The notes below the pieces were generated by a model that was not told the origin of the DNA, did not search any database, and saw only the letters and a list, made by a program, of their open reading frames with translations. Both the position numbers and the translations under genes were made by a program. From positions 1-8,995 of the forward strand of contig JAUYEK010000241.1 in the NCBI GenBank assembly GCA_030691435.1: 8,995 nt of DNA, given 5' to 3'. Below, one piece after another: positions 1 through 6,216 of the stretch. How positions within the stretch are numbered: position 1 is the stretch's first letter; each line of letters opens with the position of its first letter. The stretch is from Sulfuricella sp. Its GTDB lineage: Bacteria > Pseudomonadota > Gammaproteobacteria > Burkholderiales > Sulfuricellaceae.

Positions 1-189
1 TTCCGCACCACCGACGTAACCGGCGCGATCGAACTGCCGGCCGGCACGGAAATGGTGATGCCCGGCGACAACATCTCGATCACGGTCGCGCTGATCCAGC
101 CGATCGCGATGGAAGAAGGCCTGCGCTTCGCGATCCGCGAAGGCGGTCGTACCGTCGGCGCCGGCGTCGTGGCAAAGGTTATCGAGTAA
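1..189 (+). CDS. tuf: Elongation factor Tu, C-terminal fragment (5' truncated by window edge)
   Basis: The frame is open from the first base and ends in TAA at 187-189, giving the last 62 residues of EF-Tu. They correspond to the end of beta-barrel domain III, with the family segments [27 protein letters not shown] and a VAKVIE-type C-terminus. EF-Tu is the GTPase that carries aminoacyl-tRNA to the ribosomal A site; domain III contributes to binding the tRNA T-stem and EF-Ts. The GTPase domain lies outside the window. rpsJ starts 49 nt downstream with no terminator between, so tuf and rpsJ probably share a transcript. Codons are strongly C/G-ending, as expected for a very highly expressed gene. 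Many proteobacteria carry two near-identical tuf copies; this would be the one at the str/S10 junction. Confidence 0.97.
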   Translation, partial: FRTTDVTGAIELPAGTEMVMPGDNISITVALIQPIAMEEGLRFAIREGGRTVGAGVVAKVIE

Positions 190-197
190 TTAAACAA

Positions 198-219
198 GCA
201 GCGGGCCTTGGTCCGTTGC
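198..219 (+). other. Hairpin in the tuf-rpsJ spacer
   Basis: An inverted repeat pairs 198-206 (GCAGCGGGC) with 211-219 (GTCCGTTGC) around the loop CTTG. This gives nine pairs, two of them G-U. It ends 19 nt before the rpsJ start codon and is not followed by a T-run, so it is not a standard intrinsic terminator. It might protect or process the tuf 3' end or tune rpsJ translation. That role is inference. Confidence 0.5.
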
Positions 220-238
220 ACCGCTCTTTGGATAAAAC

Positions 239-547
239 ATGCAAAGTCAAAAAATTCGTATCCGCCTGAAGGCGTTTGATTATCGTCTGATCGATCAGTC
301 TGCGCTGGAAATTGTGGAAACCGCAAAACGTACTGGCGCCGTGGTTAAAGGCCCTGTTCCTTTGCCCACCCGTATCGAGCGTTTTGACATTCTGCGTTCG
401 CCACACGTCAACAAGACCTCGCGTGACCAGCTGGAAATCCGTACTCACCTGCGTCTGATGGACATCATCGACCCTACCGACAAAACGGTAGATGCGCTGA
501 TGAAGCTGGATCTGCCGGCTGGTGTGGATGTGGAAATCAAGCTGTAA
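239..547 (+). CDS. rpsJ: 30S ribosomal protein S10 (NusE)
   Basis: The product is 102 residues, close to the 103 of E. coli. S10 sits in the 30S head; in Proteobacteria it also acts, as NusE, with NusB in transcription antitermination and links NusG to the ribosome. Family sequence is clear throughout: [14 protein letters not shown] at the N-terminus, GPVPLPTR near residues 38-45, [17 protein letters not shown] in the middle and a [10 protein letters not shown] end. The ATG at 239 matches the family start; its SD is weak (GGA at 230-232, 6 nt spacing). It is 49 nt from tuf but 200 nt from rplC, with a terminator after it. It therefore looks like the last gene of a str-type unit rather than the first gene of the S10 unit, as it is in E. 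coli. Confidence 0.98.
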   Translation: MQSQKIRIRLKAFDYRLIDQSALEIVETAKRTGAVVKGPVPLPTRIERFDILRSPHVNKTSRDQLEIRTHLRLMDIIDPTDKTVDALMKLDLPAGVDVEIKL

Positions 548-577
548 CCTGGTAAAGAAGTAGTAGAGCAGGCAAAA

Positions 578-606
578 TTGATGCGGTTGTTAAAACGGTG
601 TATACT
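578..606 (+). promoter_or_regulatory. Sigma70-type promoter for the rplC operon
   Basis: A -35 TTGATG (578-583, four of six consensus bases) and a -10 TATACT (601-606, five of six) are separated by exactly 17 nt. The predicted start is near 612-613, about 135 nt upstream of rplC. The site lies in a non-coding gap exactly where a promoter for the downstream genes is needed. The -10 hexamer lies in the loop of the terminator hairpin at 592-619. Not experimentally supported here. Confidence 0.7.
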
Positions 607-619
607 CCACCGTTTTTTT
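592..619 (+). terminator. Intrinsic terminator after rpsJ
   Basis: A perfect 9-bp stem, AAAACGGTG (592-600) with CACCGTTTT (608-616), closes a 7-nt loop. The stem runs directly into seven consecutive Ts (613-619). This is a canonical Rho-independent terminator lying 45 nt after the rpsJ stop. It would end or attenuate transcription from the tuf-rpsJ side. It shares its DNA with the promoter at 578-606, but a transcript starting near 612 would lack the 5' arm and escape it. Confidence 0.8.
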
Positions 620-747
620 CAAGCGTGCAAGCGTGCATTTTGCACCAAATGGTAATCCGACTTTCAATGCGCTCAAGCGCATGAGAGATCGTTTGCTGTT
701 AAAACCGCCGGTCAATCGTAACCGGCCTTGCAAGAAGGATAATTGTG
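613..747 (+). promoter_or_regulatory. Structured 5' leader of the rplC operon
   Basis: This is the untranslated region between the predicted start and rplC. Three hairpins are visible: GTGCA/TGCAC at 633-645 (loop TTT), ATGCGC/GCGCAT at 667-682 (loop TCAA), and GCCGGT/ACCGGC at 707-726 (8-nt loop). The last ends 9 nt before the AAGGA of the rplC SD (735-739). A tandem 8-mer lies at 621-636. In E. coli the S10 leader carries an L4-responsive control element, and rplD (L4) is the second gene here. By analogy this leader may be the L4 target, but I see no sequence match that proves it. Confidence 0.45.
621..636 (+). repeat. Tandem 8-bp repeat (AAGCGTGC x2)
   Basis: AAGCGTGC occurs at 621-628 and again, without spacing, at 629-636, immediately after the T-run of the terminator. 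The second copy supplies most of the 5' arm of the small hairpin at 633-645. It could be a simple duplication or a protein site. Function unknown. Confidence 0.6.
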
Positions 748-1392
748 ATGAGCTTAGGACTTGTCGGTCGCAAGATTGGCATGACCCGCGTGTTTACCGA
801 GGACGGAACTTCCGTGCCGGTGACCGTTGTGGACGTGTCCAACAATCGCGTGACCCAGATTAAAACTCCCGCAACAGATGGTTATACCGCTGTTCAAGTT
901 GCATTCGGCACGCGCCGCAAGAACCGCGTCACTCAACCACTGGCTGGGCATTATGCCAAAGCAGGTGTTGAGGCTGGTCGTGTTCTCAGAGAGTTCACGG
1001 TTGCTGGCGAAGATGCTGCCAAGATGAGTCTGGGCGGCGCTGTTAGTGTTGACCTGTTTCAGGTCGGTCAAATGGTGGATGTAACCGGTACCACACAAGG
1101 TAAAGGTTTCACCGGCGCGATCAAGCGTCACCACTTCAGCTCGAATCGCGCCACTCACGGTAACTCGCGTTCCCATAACAGCGCAGGCTCGATTGGTCAG
1201 AACCAGGATCCCGGCCGTGTGTTCCCCGGCAAGCGGATGGCCGGCCACTATGGCGCCGTGAAGCGTACTACGCAAAATCTTGAAATCGTCCGTATCGATA
1301 CCGAGCGCCAACTGCTCCTGATCAAGGGTGCGGTTCCCGGCTCCAAGGGTGGCGATCTGATTGTGCGCCCGAGCGTAAAGGCAGGTGCATAA
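748..1392 (+). CDS. rplC: 50S ribosomal protein L3
   Basis: The product is 214 residues; E. coli L3 has 209. L3 is an early 23S rRNA-binding assembly protein whose long loop approaches the peptidyl transferase centre. The N-terminus [13 protein letters not shown] and the loop segment [21 protein letters not shown] (about residues 147-167) are diagnostic. Gln153 aligns with the E. coli Gln150 methylated by PrmB. ATG at 748 is chosen over the in-frame GTG at 745 because the AAGGA at 735-739 is 8 nt from the ATG and the family begins at this Met. It is the first gene after the promoter at 578-606, and its stop overlaps the rplD start by one base (TAATG), suggesting translational coupling. Confidence 0.98.
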   Translation: MSLGLVGRKIGMTRVFTEDGTSVPVTVVDVSNNRVTQIKTPATDGYTAVQVAFGTRRKNRVTQPLAGHYAKAGVEAGRVLREFTVAGEDAAKMSLGGAVSVDLFQVGQMVDVTGTTQGKGFTGAIKRHHFSSNRATHGNSRSHNSAGSIGQNQDPGRVFPGKRMAGHYGAVKRTTQNLEIVRIDTERQLLLIKGAVPGSKGGDLIVRPSVKAGA

Positions 1393-2012
1393 TGGAATTG
1401 AAACTAATCAATGACCAAGGGCAATCGACCGCCAGCGTAACGGCTTCGGATGATTTGTTCGGCCGCGAATTCAATGAAGCGCTGGTTCACCAGGTTGTAA
1501 CCGCCTACATGGCCAACGCCCGTAGCGGTAACCGCGCCCAGAAAGACCGCAGTGAAGTCTCCCATAGCACCAAAAAACCGTGGCGTCAAAAGGGTACCGG
1601 TCGTGCCCGTGCGGGTATGGCATCCAGTCCTTTGTGGCGTGGCGGCGGTCAGATTTTCCCGAACAGGCCTGATGAGAATTTCAGCCAGAAGGTCAACAAA
1701 AAGATGTTCCGTGCCGGCATCAGCTCGATTCTTTCCGAGCTGGCGCGACTGGGTCGGCTCTCGGTGATAGAGAGCTTCTCCGTCGATACGCCGAAAACCA
1801 AGGCATTGGCGCAAAAGATCAAGAGCATGGGGATGGACAGGGTGCTGATCATCACCGATGAACTTGATGAGAACCTTTACCTGTCTGCCAGGAACCTGCC
1901 GCACGTGCTGGTGCTGGAAGCGCATCGCGCTGATCCGGTGAGCATGGTGCACTACCCGAATGTGCTGATGACCCGCAGTGCGGTGAAAAAATTTGAGGAG
2001 ATGTACGCATGA
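1392..2012 (+). CDS. rplD: 50S ribosomal protein L4
   Basis: The product is 206 residues, the usual length. L4 binds 23S rRNA domain I, and its extended loop lines the peptide exit tunnel with L22. That loop is visible at about residues 55-95, including [15 protein letters not shown] and a Gly-rich [10 protein letters not shown] segment. The globular part follows ([10 protein letters not shown], then [16 protein letters not shown]). In E. coli L4 also represses its own operon at both transcription and translation, which makes the structured leader upstream of rplC relevant. The start codon overlaps the rplC stop by 1 nt (SD AGG at 1383-1385), and the stop overlaps the rplW start by 4 nt (ATGA). 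Confidence 0.98.
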   Translation: MELKLINDQGQSTASVTASDDLFGREFNEALVHQVVTAYMANARSGNRAQKDRSEVSHSTKKPWRQKGTGRARAGMASSPLWRGGGQIFPNRPDENFSQKVNKKMFRAGISSILSELARLGRLSVIESFSVDTPKTKALAQKIKSMGMDRVLIITDELDENLYLSARNLPHVLVLEAHRADPVSMVHYPNVLMTRSAVKKFEEMYA

Positions 2013-2320
2013 ACGCGCCCAAATTTAATCAGGAACGCCTGATGCAGGTCATTCTGGCTCCCCATATCTCCGAGAAGAGCACCATGATTGCGGACAAGCA
2101 TGAGCAAGTGGCTTTCCGCGTAGTGACTAACGCCACCAAGCCGGAAATCAAGGCTGCAGTGGAGTTGCTGTTCAAGGTTGAAGTGGACAGTGTCCAGGTG
2201 GTGAACGTCAAGGGCAAGGTTAAGCGGTTTGGTAAAATTTCAGGCCGTCGCAAGGACTGGAAAAAAGCCTACGTCGCCCTGAAGCCTGGCCAAGAAATCA
2301 ATTTCGCAGCGGGCGAGTAG
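2009..2320 (+). CDS. rplW: 50S ribosomal protein L23
   Basis: The product is 103 residues. L23 sits at the exit of the peptide tunnel and is the docking site for trigger factor and the signal recognition particle. The family start ...[10 protein letters not shown] (residues 15-24), the middle [20 protein letters not shown] and the basic loop [20 protein letters not shown] are all present. The Glu of the E. coli trigger-factor docking segment falls in the ISEKS stretch, by family knowledge. A strong SD, GAGGAG at 1995-2000, lies 8 nt from the ATG, inside the end of rplD; the genes overlap by ATGA. The N-terminus is a few residues longer than in E. coli, which is common in relatives. Confidence 0.98.
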   Translation: MNAPKFNQERLMQVILAPHISEKSTMIADKHEQVAFRVVTNATKPEIKAAVELLFKVEVDSVQVVNVKGKVKRFGKISGRRKDWKKAYVALKPGQEINFAAGE

Positions 2321-2330
2321 GAGAGCAACG

Positions 2331-3164
2331 ATGGCAATTATCAAAGTTAAACCGACATCTGCGGGCCGGCGCGCTGTAGTAAAAATCGTCACGCCGGAAC
2401 TGCACAAGGGCAAGCCTCACGCACCGCTGCTGGAAAGCCAGTCACGCAATGCGGGCCGTAACCATCATGGCCGCATTACCGTTCGGCATCAGGGTGGCGG
2501 ACACAAGCAGCACTACCGTGTGGTTGATTTTAAACGCGACAAGGATGGTATTCCGGCTAAAGTCGAACGTCTGGAATATGATCCGAACCGCACCGCCCAT
2601 CTGGCCCTGCTGTGCTACGCTGACGGCGAGCGTCGTTATATTATTGCGGCCAAAGGTGTGAGCGTGGGCACGCAGGTGGTGAGCGGCTCGGACTCTCCGA
2701 TCAAGCCGGGCAACACGCTGCCCCTGCGTAACATTCCGGTGGGCACCATCATTCACTGTATCGAAATGCAACCCGGCAAGGGTGCTCAGATGGCTCGCTC
2801 TGCCGGCGCTTCCGTGCAACTGATGGCCCGTGAGGGAGCTTACGCCCAGGTGCGTTTGCGTTCCGGCGAGGTGCGCAAGGTGCATGTAGATTGCAAGGCG
2901 ACCATCGGTGAAGTCGGTAATTCCGAGCATAACCTGCGTTCCATCGGCAAGGCCGGTGCGATGCGCTGGCGCGGTGTTCGCCCGACAGTCCGCGGCGTTG
3001 CCATGAACCCTGTTGACCACCCGCACGGTGGCGGCGAAGGCAAGACTGCTGCAGGTCGTCATCCGGTCAGTCCGTGGGGCACGCCGACCAAGGGCTACCG
3101 TACGCGGAGCAACAAGCGCACATCCGGCATGATTGTGAATCGCCGTCCGTCGAATAAGAGGTAA
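2331..3164 (+). CDS. rplB: 50S ribosomal protein L2
   Basis: The product is 277 residues, slightly above the 273 of E. coli. L2 is the largest core 50S protein, needed for subunit association and close to the peptidyl transferase centre. The OB-fold and SH3-like domains are recognisable: [19 protein letters not shown] (about 42-60), and [28 protein letters not shown] (about 210-237). His230 in the [10 protein letters not shown] motif matches the conserved histidine (E. coli His229) implicated in peptide-bond formation or its environment. The C-terminus is basic, as usual. The SD AGGAG at 2319-2323 is 7 nt from the start; gaps are 10 nt to rplW and 5 nt to rpsS. Confidence 0.98.
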   Translation: MAIIKVKPTSAGRRAVVKIVTPELHKGKPHAPLLESQSRNAGRNHHGRITVRHQGGGHKQHYRVVDFKRDKDGIPAKVERLEYDPNRTAHLALLCYADGERRYIIAAKGVSVGTQVVSGSDSPIKPGNTLPLRNIPVGTIIHCIEMQPGKGAQMARSAGASVQLMAREGAYAQVRLRSGEVRKVHVDCKATIGEVGNSEHNLRSIGKAGAMRWRGVRPTVRGVAMNPVDHPHGGGEGKTAAGRHPVSPWGTPTKGYRTRSNKRTSGMIVNRRPSNKR

Positions 3165-3169
3165 CAGAT

Positions 3170-3445
3170 ATGGCACGTTCTATTAAAAAAGGTCCATTTG
3201 TTGATGCGCACCTGATCACCAAGGTGGATGCCGCACGCGCAACCCATGACAAGCGCCCGATCAAGACCTGGTCGCGTCGCTCCACGGTGATGCCGGATTT
3301 CGTTGGTTTGACGATCGCTGTACACAACGGCAAGCTGCATATCCCCGTGTACATTTCGGAGAACATGGTCGGCCACAAGCTGGGTGAATTTTCGCTGACA
3401 CGTACCTTCAAAGGGCATGCGGCGGATAAGAAAGCCAAGAGATAA
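3170..3445 (+). CDS. rpsS: 30S ribosomal protein S19
   Basis: The product is 91 residues, the family norm. S19 lies in the 30S head, contacts S13 and takes part in the bridge to the 50S and in A-site tRNA contacts through its C-terminal tail. The start [12 protein letters not shown] and the segments [23 protein letters not shown] and [18 protein letters not shown] are diagnostic. The SD GAGG (3158-3161) overlaps the end of rplB, 8 nt from the ATG. The gene sits between rplB and rplV as in nearly all bacteria. Nothing unusual was seen. Confidence 0.98.
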   Translation: MARSIKKGPFVDAHLITKVDAARATHDKRPIKTWSRRSTVMPDFVGLTIAVHNGKLHIPVYISENMVGHKLGEFSLTRTFKGHAADKKAKR

Positions 3446-3456
3446 GAGAGGCTATG

Positions 3457-3786
3457 ATGAGAGTTAGTGCTGTATTACGCGGTACCAGGCTGTCGGCGCA
3501 AAAAGGCCGACTGGTTGCCGATCAGATTCGTGGATTGCCTGTTGACCGCGCGTTGAACATCCTGACCTTCAGCCCGAAGAAGGGTGCGGTGATTATCAAG
3601 AAAGTGCTGGAGTCCGCGATTGCCAACGCCGAGCATAATGAGGGTGCTGACATTGATGAACTCAAAGTTGCGACCATACTGGTTGACGAGGGTTCGACGA
3701 TGAAGCGTTTCCGTGCACGTGCTAAAGGTCGAGGCGCGAGGATTCTCAAGCCTACCTGCCATATCACAGTCACTGTCGGAAACTAA
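3457..3786 (+). CDS. rplV: 50S ribosomal protein L22
   Basis: The product is 109 residues, compared with 110 in E. coli. L22 contacts all 23S rRNA domains, and its long beta-hairpin lines the exit tunnel opposite L4; changes there are known to affect macrolide sensitivity. The core [15 protein letters not shown] (12-26), [14 protein letters not shown] (48-61) and the hairpin region [19 protein letters not shown] (about 82-100) are clear. Two adjacent ATG codons exist (3454 and 3457). The second is preferred because GAGG at 3448-3451 is 5 nt from it but only 2 nt from the first, and because MRVSAVLRG aligns with related starts. A start at 3454 adds only one Met. Gaps of 11 nt on both sides. 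Confidence 0.96.
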   Translation: MRVSAVLRGTRLSAQKGRLVADQIRGLPVDRALNILTFSPKKGAVIIKKVLESAIANAEHNEGADIDELKVATILVDEGSTMKRFRARAKGRGARILKPTCHITVTVGN

Positions 3787-3797
3787 GAGGAAAGAAC

Positions 3798-4508
3798 ATG
3801 GGACAGAAGATAAATCCAATCGGTTTTCGGCTGAGTGTGCTCAAGAACTGGACGTCGAAGTGGTATGCAAACAGCAAGAATTTTGCAGGTATGCTGGCTG
3901 ATGACATCAAGGTGCGCGATTTCCTGAAGAAGAAACTGGCGCACGCCTCGGTGGGCAAGATCATTATTGAACGGCCGGCTCGTAACGCCAGAATCTCGAT
4001 CTACAGTGCCCGTCCGGGTGTGGTGATCGGCAAGAAGGGCGAGGATATCGAAGCATTGAAATCCCAGCTGCAGAAATTGATGGGCGTACCGGTACACCTC
4101 AATATCGAGGAAATCCGCAAGCCTGAGATCGATTCGCAATTGATTGCCGAAAATATCGCACAGCAGCTTGAGAAGCGCATTATGTTCCGCCGTGCAATGA
4201 AGCGTGCGATGCAGAATGCCATGCGTCTGGGTGCTCAAGGTATCAAAATCGAGAGCGCCGGCCGCCTGAATGGTGCCGAGATCGCACGTACCGAATGGTA
4301 TCGCGAAGGCCGTGTGCCGCTGCACACCCTGCGCGCTGATATCGACTACGGCACTGCCGAAGCGAAAACGACATACGGTATTATCGGGATCAAAGTCTGG
4401 GTCTACAAAGGCGAGACACCGGCCAAGGGCGAGACTCCTGTAGTTGCAGCGGTCGAGCCGGAACGCAAACCAAGAAAGTCGGGAGCAAAACATGCTACAG
4501 CCAGCTAG
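3798..4508 (+). CDS. rpsC: 30S ribosomal protein S3
   Basis: The product is 236 residues; E. coli has 233. S3 forms part of the mRNA entry tunnel with S4 and S5 and contributes to ribosomal helicase activity. The N-terminus [12 protein letters not shown] is diagnostic. A KH type-2 RNA-binding domain is visible, with its GxxG loop at residues 78-81 (VIGKKG). Arg131, Arg132 and Lys135 occupy the positions of the basic residues linked to mRNA unwinding in E. coli. The C-terminal domain ends the conserved part near [11 protein letters not shown], followed by a variable low-complexity tail from about 205 to 236 rich in Pro, Ala and Lys. SD GAGGA at 3787-3791. The last 17 bases overlap rplP in another frame. 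Confidence 0.98.
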   Translation: MGQKINPIGFRLSVLKNWTSKWYANSKNFAGMLADDIKVRDFLKKKLAHASVGKIIIERPARNARISIYSARPGVVIGKKGEDIEALKSQLQKLMGVPVHLNIEEIRKPEIDSQLIAENIAQQLEKRIMFRRAMKRAMQNAMRLGAQGIKIESAGRLNGAEIARTEWYREGRVPLHTLRADIDYGTAEAKTTYGIIGIKVWVYKGETPAKGETPVVAAVEPERKPRKSGAKHATAS

Positions 4509-4908
4509 AAGGAAATTCCGCAAGGAGCATAAAGGCCGCAATACCGGCATTGCGACTCGCGGTAACAAGGTCAGCTTCGGCGAATTTGGCCTGAAGGCAA
4601 TTGGTCGCGGTCGTCTGACGGCTCGCCAGATCGAGGCAGCTCGCCGCGCCATGACGCGTCATATCAAACGGGGTGGCCGGATCTGGATCCGGATATTCCC
4701 TGACAAACCGATCTCCCAAAAACCTGCTGAAGTGCGGATGGGTAACGGTAAGGGCAACCCGGAGTACTATGTGGCCGAGATTCAGCCGGGCAAAGTGCTC
4801 TATGAAATGGATGGTGTGGAAGAAACACTGGCGCGTGAGGCGTTTCGCCTGGCTGCAGCCAAGTTGCCGATCCAGACCACTTTCGTAACCAGACAGTTAG
4901 GTGGTTAA
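4492..4908 (+). CDS. rplP: 50S ribosomal protein L16
   Basis: The product is 138 residues, compared with 136 in E. coli. L16 is a late-assembling 50S protein that helps position A-site tRNA. The start [17 protein letters not shown] is the family N-terminus, so the ATG at 4492 is used although the frame stays open upstream. The SD GGGAG at 4481-4485 has ideal 6-nt spacing. Conserved segments are [27 protein letters not shown] (about 30-53), [10 protein letters not shown] and [26 protein letters not shown] (81-106). Arg82 matches the E. coli Arg81 hydroxylated by YcfD. The start lies inside rpsC, a 17-nt overlap, implying that S3 and L16 synthesis is closely linked. The rpmC start follows after only 2 nt. 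Confidence 0.97.
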   Translation: MLQPARRKFRKEHKGRNTGIATRGNKVSFGEFGLKAIGRGRLTARQIEAARRAMTRHIKRGGRIWIRIFPDKPISQKPAEVRMGNGKGNPEYYVAEIQPGKVLYEMDGVEETLAREAFRLAAAKLPIQTTFVTRQLGG

Positions 4909-4910
4909 TC

Positions 4911-5105
4911 ATGAAAGCCAGCGAATTAAGAGCCAAGTCAACTGAAGAGTTGAGCAAGGAGATGGTGGAACTGCTGCGCGCCCAGTTTGGCTTGCGCATG
5001 CAGATTTCCACACAGCAGAGCACCAAAGTGGATCAACTGGGCAAGGTACGCAAGGATATTGCGCGCGTACGCACGCTGATCAGTGAAAAGGCGAGACAAG
5101 CATGA
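4911..5105 (+). CDS. rpmC: 50S ribosomal protein L29
   Basis: The product is 64 residues (63 in E. coli). It is a small two-helix protein next to L23 at the tunnel exit. The start [14 protein letters not shown], the middle [11 protein letters not shown] and the end [16 protein letters not shown] show the family pattern. The SD AGGTGG at 4899-4904 lies within the last codons of rplP, and the stop overlaps the rpsQ start as ATGA, so translation is probably coupled in both directions. Confidence 0.97.
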   Translation: MKASELRAKSTEELSKEMVELLRAQFGLRMQISTQQSTKVDQLGKVRKDIARVRTLISEKARQA

Positions 5106-5365
5106 GCGAAGATAAAGTTACCCGCACGCTGACCGGGCGTGTGGTCAGCGACAAGATGGACAAGACCGTGACCGTTCAGGTTGAGCGCAAGGTCAAGCAC
5201 CCTTTGTACGGCAAAGTGATTAGCCGTTCCAAGAAGTACCACGCCCATGACGAGAGCAATGAGTACCATGAGGGTGATCTGGTGACCATCGAGGAATGTC
5301 GCCCAATCGCAAAAACCAAGGCATTTCGTGTGACCGCCCTGGTTGAGAAGAGCCGCTTGGTATAA
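5102..5365 (+). CDS. rpsQ: 30S ribosomal protein S17
   Basis: The product is 87 residues, the normal size. S17 is a primary 16S rRNA-binding protein with an OB fold, binding the 5' domain. The family blocks [20 protein letters not shown] (10-29), [19 protein letters not shown] (33-51) and [20 protein letters not shown] (58-77) are intact. It overlaps rpmC by 4 nt; a modest SD, AAGG, lies at 5088-5091. It is the last gene of the S10-type unit. The following 144 nt is the S10/spc boundary, and a candidate extended -10 promoter element overlaps its last codons and stop (5358-5366). Confidence 0.98.
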   Translation: MSEDKVTRTLTGRVVSDKMDKTVTVQVERKVKHPLYGKVISRSKKYHAHDESNEYHEGDLVTIEECRPIAKTKAFRVTALVEKSRLV

Positions 5366-5366
5366 A
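5358..5366 (+). promoter_or_regulatory. Candidate extended -10 promoter for the spc operon
   Basis: The bases TGGTATAAA fit the extended -10 pattern TGnTATAAT with one mismatch. They overlap the last codons and stop of rpsQ. The predicted start is near 5373, giving a leader of about 137 nt for rplN. There is no good -35: TTGAGA at 5343-5348 resembles one but is only 12 nt away. In E. coli the spc promoter is also between rpsQ and rplN, which supports the location. Medium-low confidence. Confidence 0.45.
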
Positions 5367-5372
5367 GTGCTT

Positions 5373-5393
5373 GCGTTTCCCTCCGGGAAGCGC
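5373..5393 (+). other. Hairpin at the start of the rpsQ-rplN gap
   Basis: GCGTTTCCC (5373-5381) pairs with GGGAAGCGC (5385-5393), nine pairs including one G-U, around a 3-nt loop. It begins almost exactly at the start predicted from the extended -10. The nearest T-run (5407-5411) is 13 nt beyond the stem, too far for a classical terminator. An alternative pairing exists between AGTGCTT (5366-5372) and AAGCGCT (5388-5394). It may be a 5'-end stabilising stem for spc mRNA or a weak S10 operon terminator. Confidence 0.5.
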
Positions 5394-5401
5394 TAACATC
5401 T

Positions 5402-5438
5402 CGCTCTTTTTGGGTGAGCGGTCCGAATAATCGGGCCG
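5402..5438 (+). other. Two competing hairpins in the spc leader
   Basis: CGGTCCGA (5419-5426) pairs with TCGGGCCG (5431-5438), eight pairs around the tetraloop ATAA. Just upstream, CGCTC (5402-5406) can pair with GAGCG (5416-5420), with a T-rich loop. The two stems share 5419-5420, so they cannot both form fully. The rest of the gap, 5439-5509, shows no further strong structure apart from the rplN SD (GGAG at 5499-5502). Confidence 0.5.
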
Positions 5439-5509
5439 AAGCCAAAACTGACCGTCGAAGTTCGCTGTGTTGTTTGCAGCTGCCGGGCGGATTAAGTTGG
5501 AGAAATAAA

Positions 5510-5878
5510 ATGATACAAATGCAATCTGTGCTGGATGTCGCAGATAATACTGGTGCACGCCGCGTTATGTGCATCAAGGTTCTGGGCGGCTCCAAGCGTC
5601 GTTACGCCGCCATCGGCGATGTCATCAAGGTCAGCATCAAGGATGCCGCTCCACGCGGTCGCGTCAAAAAAGGCGATGTCTACAATGCCGTTGTAGTGCG
5701 CACTGCCAAGGGTGTGCGCCGTCCTGATGGATCCCTTATCAAATTCGACGGCAATGCCGCCGTTCTGCTGAATAACAAATTAGAACCCATCGGCACTCGT
5801 ATCTTCGGACCGGTGACTCGCGAACTTCGTACCGAGCGCTTCATGAAGATCGTGTCGCTGGCTCCAGAAGTTCTGTAA
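5510..5878 (+). CDS. rplN: 50S ribosomal protein L14
   Basis: The product is 122 residues, matching E. coli nearly residue for residue in length (123). L14 lies on the 50S interface face, forms intersubunit bridges and is the binding site of the RsfS silencing factor. [27 protein letters not shown] is the family N-terminus, followed by KVKKGDV-type and [19 protein letters not shown] segments and [13 protein letters not shown] near the end. The frame is open upstream to 5414, but the ATG at 5510 is chosen by homology and by the GGAG SD at 5499-5502. It is the first gene after the S10/spc gap. Confidence 0.98.
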   Translation: MIQMQSVLDVADNTGARRVMCIKVLGGSKRRYAAIGDVIKVSIKDAAPRGRVKKGDVYNAVVVRTAKGVRRPDGSLIKFDGNAAVLLNNKLEPIGTRIFGPVTRELRTERFMKIVSLAPEVL

Positions 5879-5889
5879 GGAGAATCGAG

Positions 5890-6207
5890 ATGCGCAAAAT
5901 TCGCAAAGGCGACGATGTCGTTGTGATCACCGGCAAAGACAAGGGCAGGCGTGGCCTGGTCCTGCGCATGCTGGACGATGGTCACCTTCTCGTTGAGGGT
6001 GTCAACAAGGTCAAGAAGCACATGAAGCCGAACCCAGCTAAGGGCGTGGCCGGTGGCATCGTCGAGAAGGAGATGCCGCTTGATATCTCCAATATCGCGC
6101 TGTTTAACCCCGCTACGCAAAAAGCTGACCGGGTTGGCATCAAGGTGCTGGAGGATGGACGTAAAGTCCGCTATTTCAAATCCAACGGCGAAGTGCTGGA
6201 CGCGTAA
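5890..6207 (+). CDS. rplX: 50S ribosomal protein L24
   Basis: The product is 105 residues. L24 is one of the two 50S assembly initiators and binds the 5' end of 23S rRNA near the tunnel exit. A KOW motif is visible at about residues 5-32 ([18 protein letters not shown]), followed by [31 protein letters not shown] and a C-terminal [14 protein letters not shown] strong SD, AAGGAGA at 5877-5883, overlaps the rplN stop, with 6-nt spacing. The rplE start follows after 9 nt. In E. coli the rplX-rplE junction carries the S8 autoregulatory site; I could not identify an equivalent fold here by eye. Confidence 0.98.
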   Translation: MRKIRKGDDVVVITGKDKGRRGLVLRMLDDGHLLVEGVNKVKKHMKPNPAKGVAGGIVEKEMPLDISNIALFNPATQKADRVGIKVLEDGRKVRYFKSNGEVLDA

Positions 6208-6216
6208 GGAATGAAC

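Noticed and set aside
208..236. TTGGTC-17 nt-GATAAA upstream of rpsJ as a promoter
   Set aside because: Matches are poor (3/6 and 4/6), and the predicted start would fall inside the rpsJ coding region, so it cannot drive normal rpsJ translation.
649..684. Small ORF (11 codons, ATG at 649 to TGA at 684) in the rplC leader as a leader peptide
   Set aside because: No Shine-Dalgarno sequence precedes its ATG, composition is not suggestive of attenuation, and such short frames are expected by chance.
754..1311. Long open frames on the minus strand, for example opposite rplC, rpsC-rplP and rpsN-rplF
   Set aside because: They lie entirely opposite confidently identified ribosomal protein genes, have no recognisable domains or start signals, and are expected shadows of biased codon use.
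2183..2200. Near-palindrome TGGACA-G-TGTCCA within rplW
   Set aside because: It lies in coding sequence, has a one-base centre that cannot form a real loop, and has no contextual support as a site.
5414..5509. N-terminal extension of L14 in the open frame from a GTG at 5414
   Set aside because: No SD precedes the GTG, the extension is low-complexity translation of the leader hairpins, and L14 proteins start at MIQMQS, which has its own SD.
6160..6216. S8-binding autoregulatory site at the rplX-rplE junction
   Set aside because: Only a weak GTCC/GGAC pairing could be seen by eye and no match to the 16S helix 21 core was established. The gap is just 9 nt. A covariance search would be needed.
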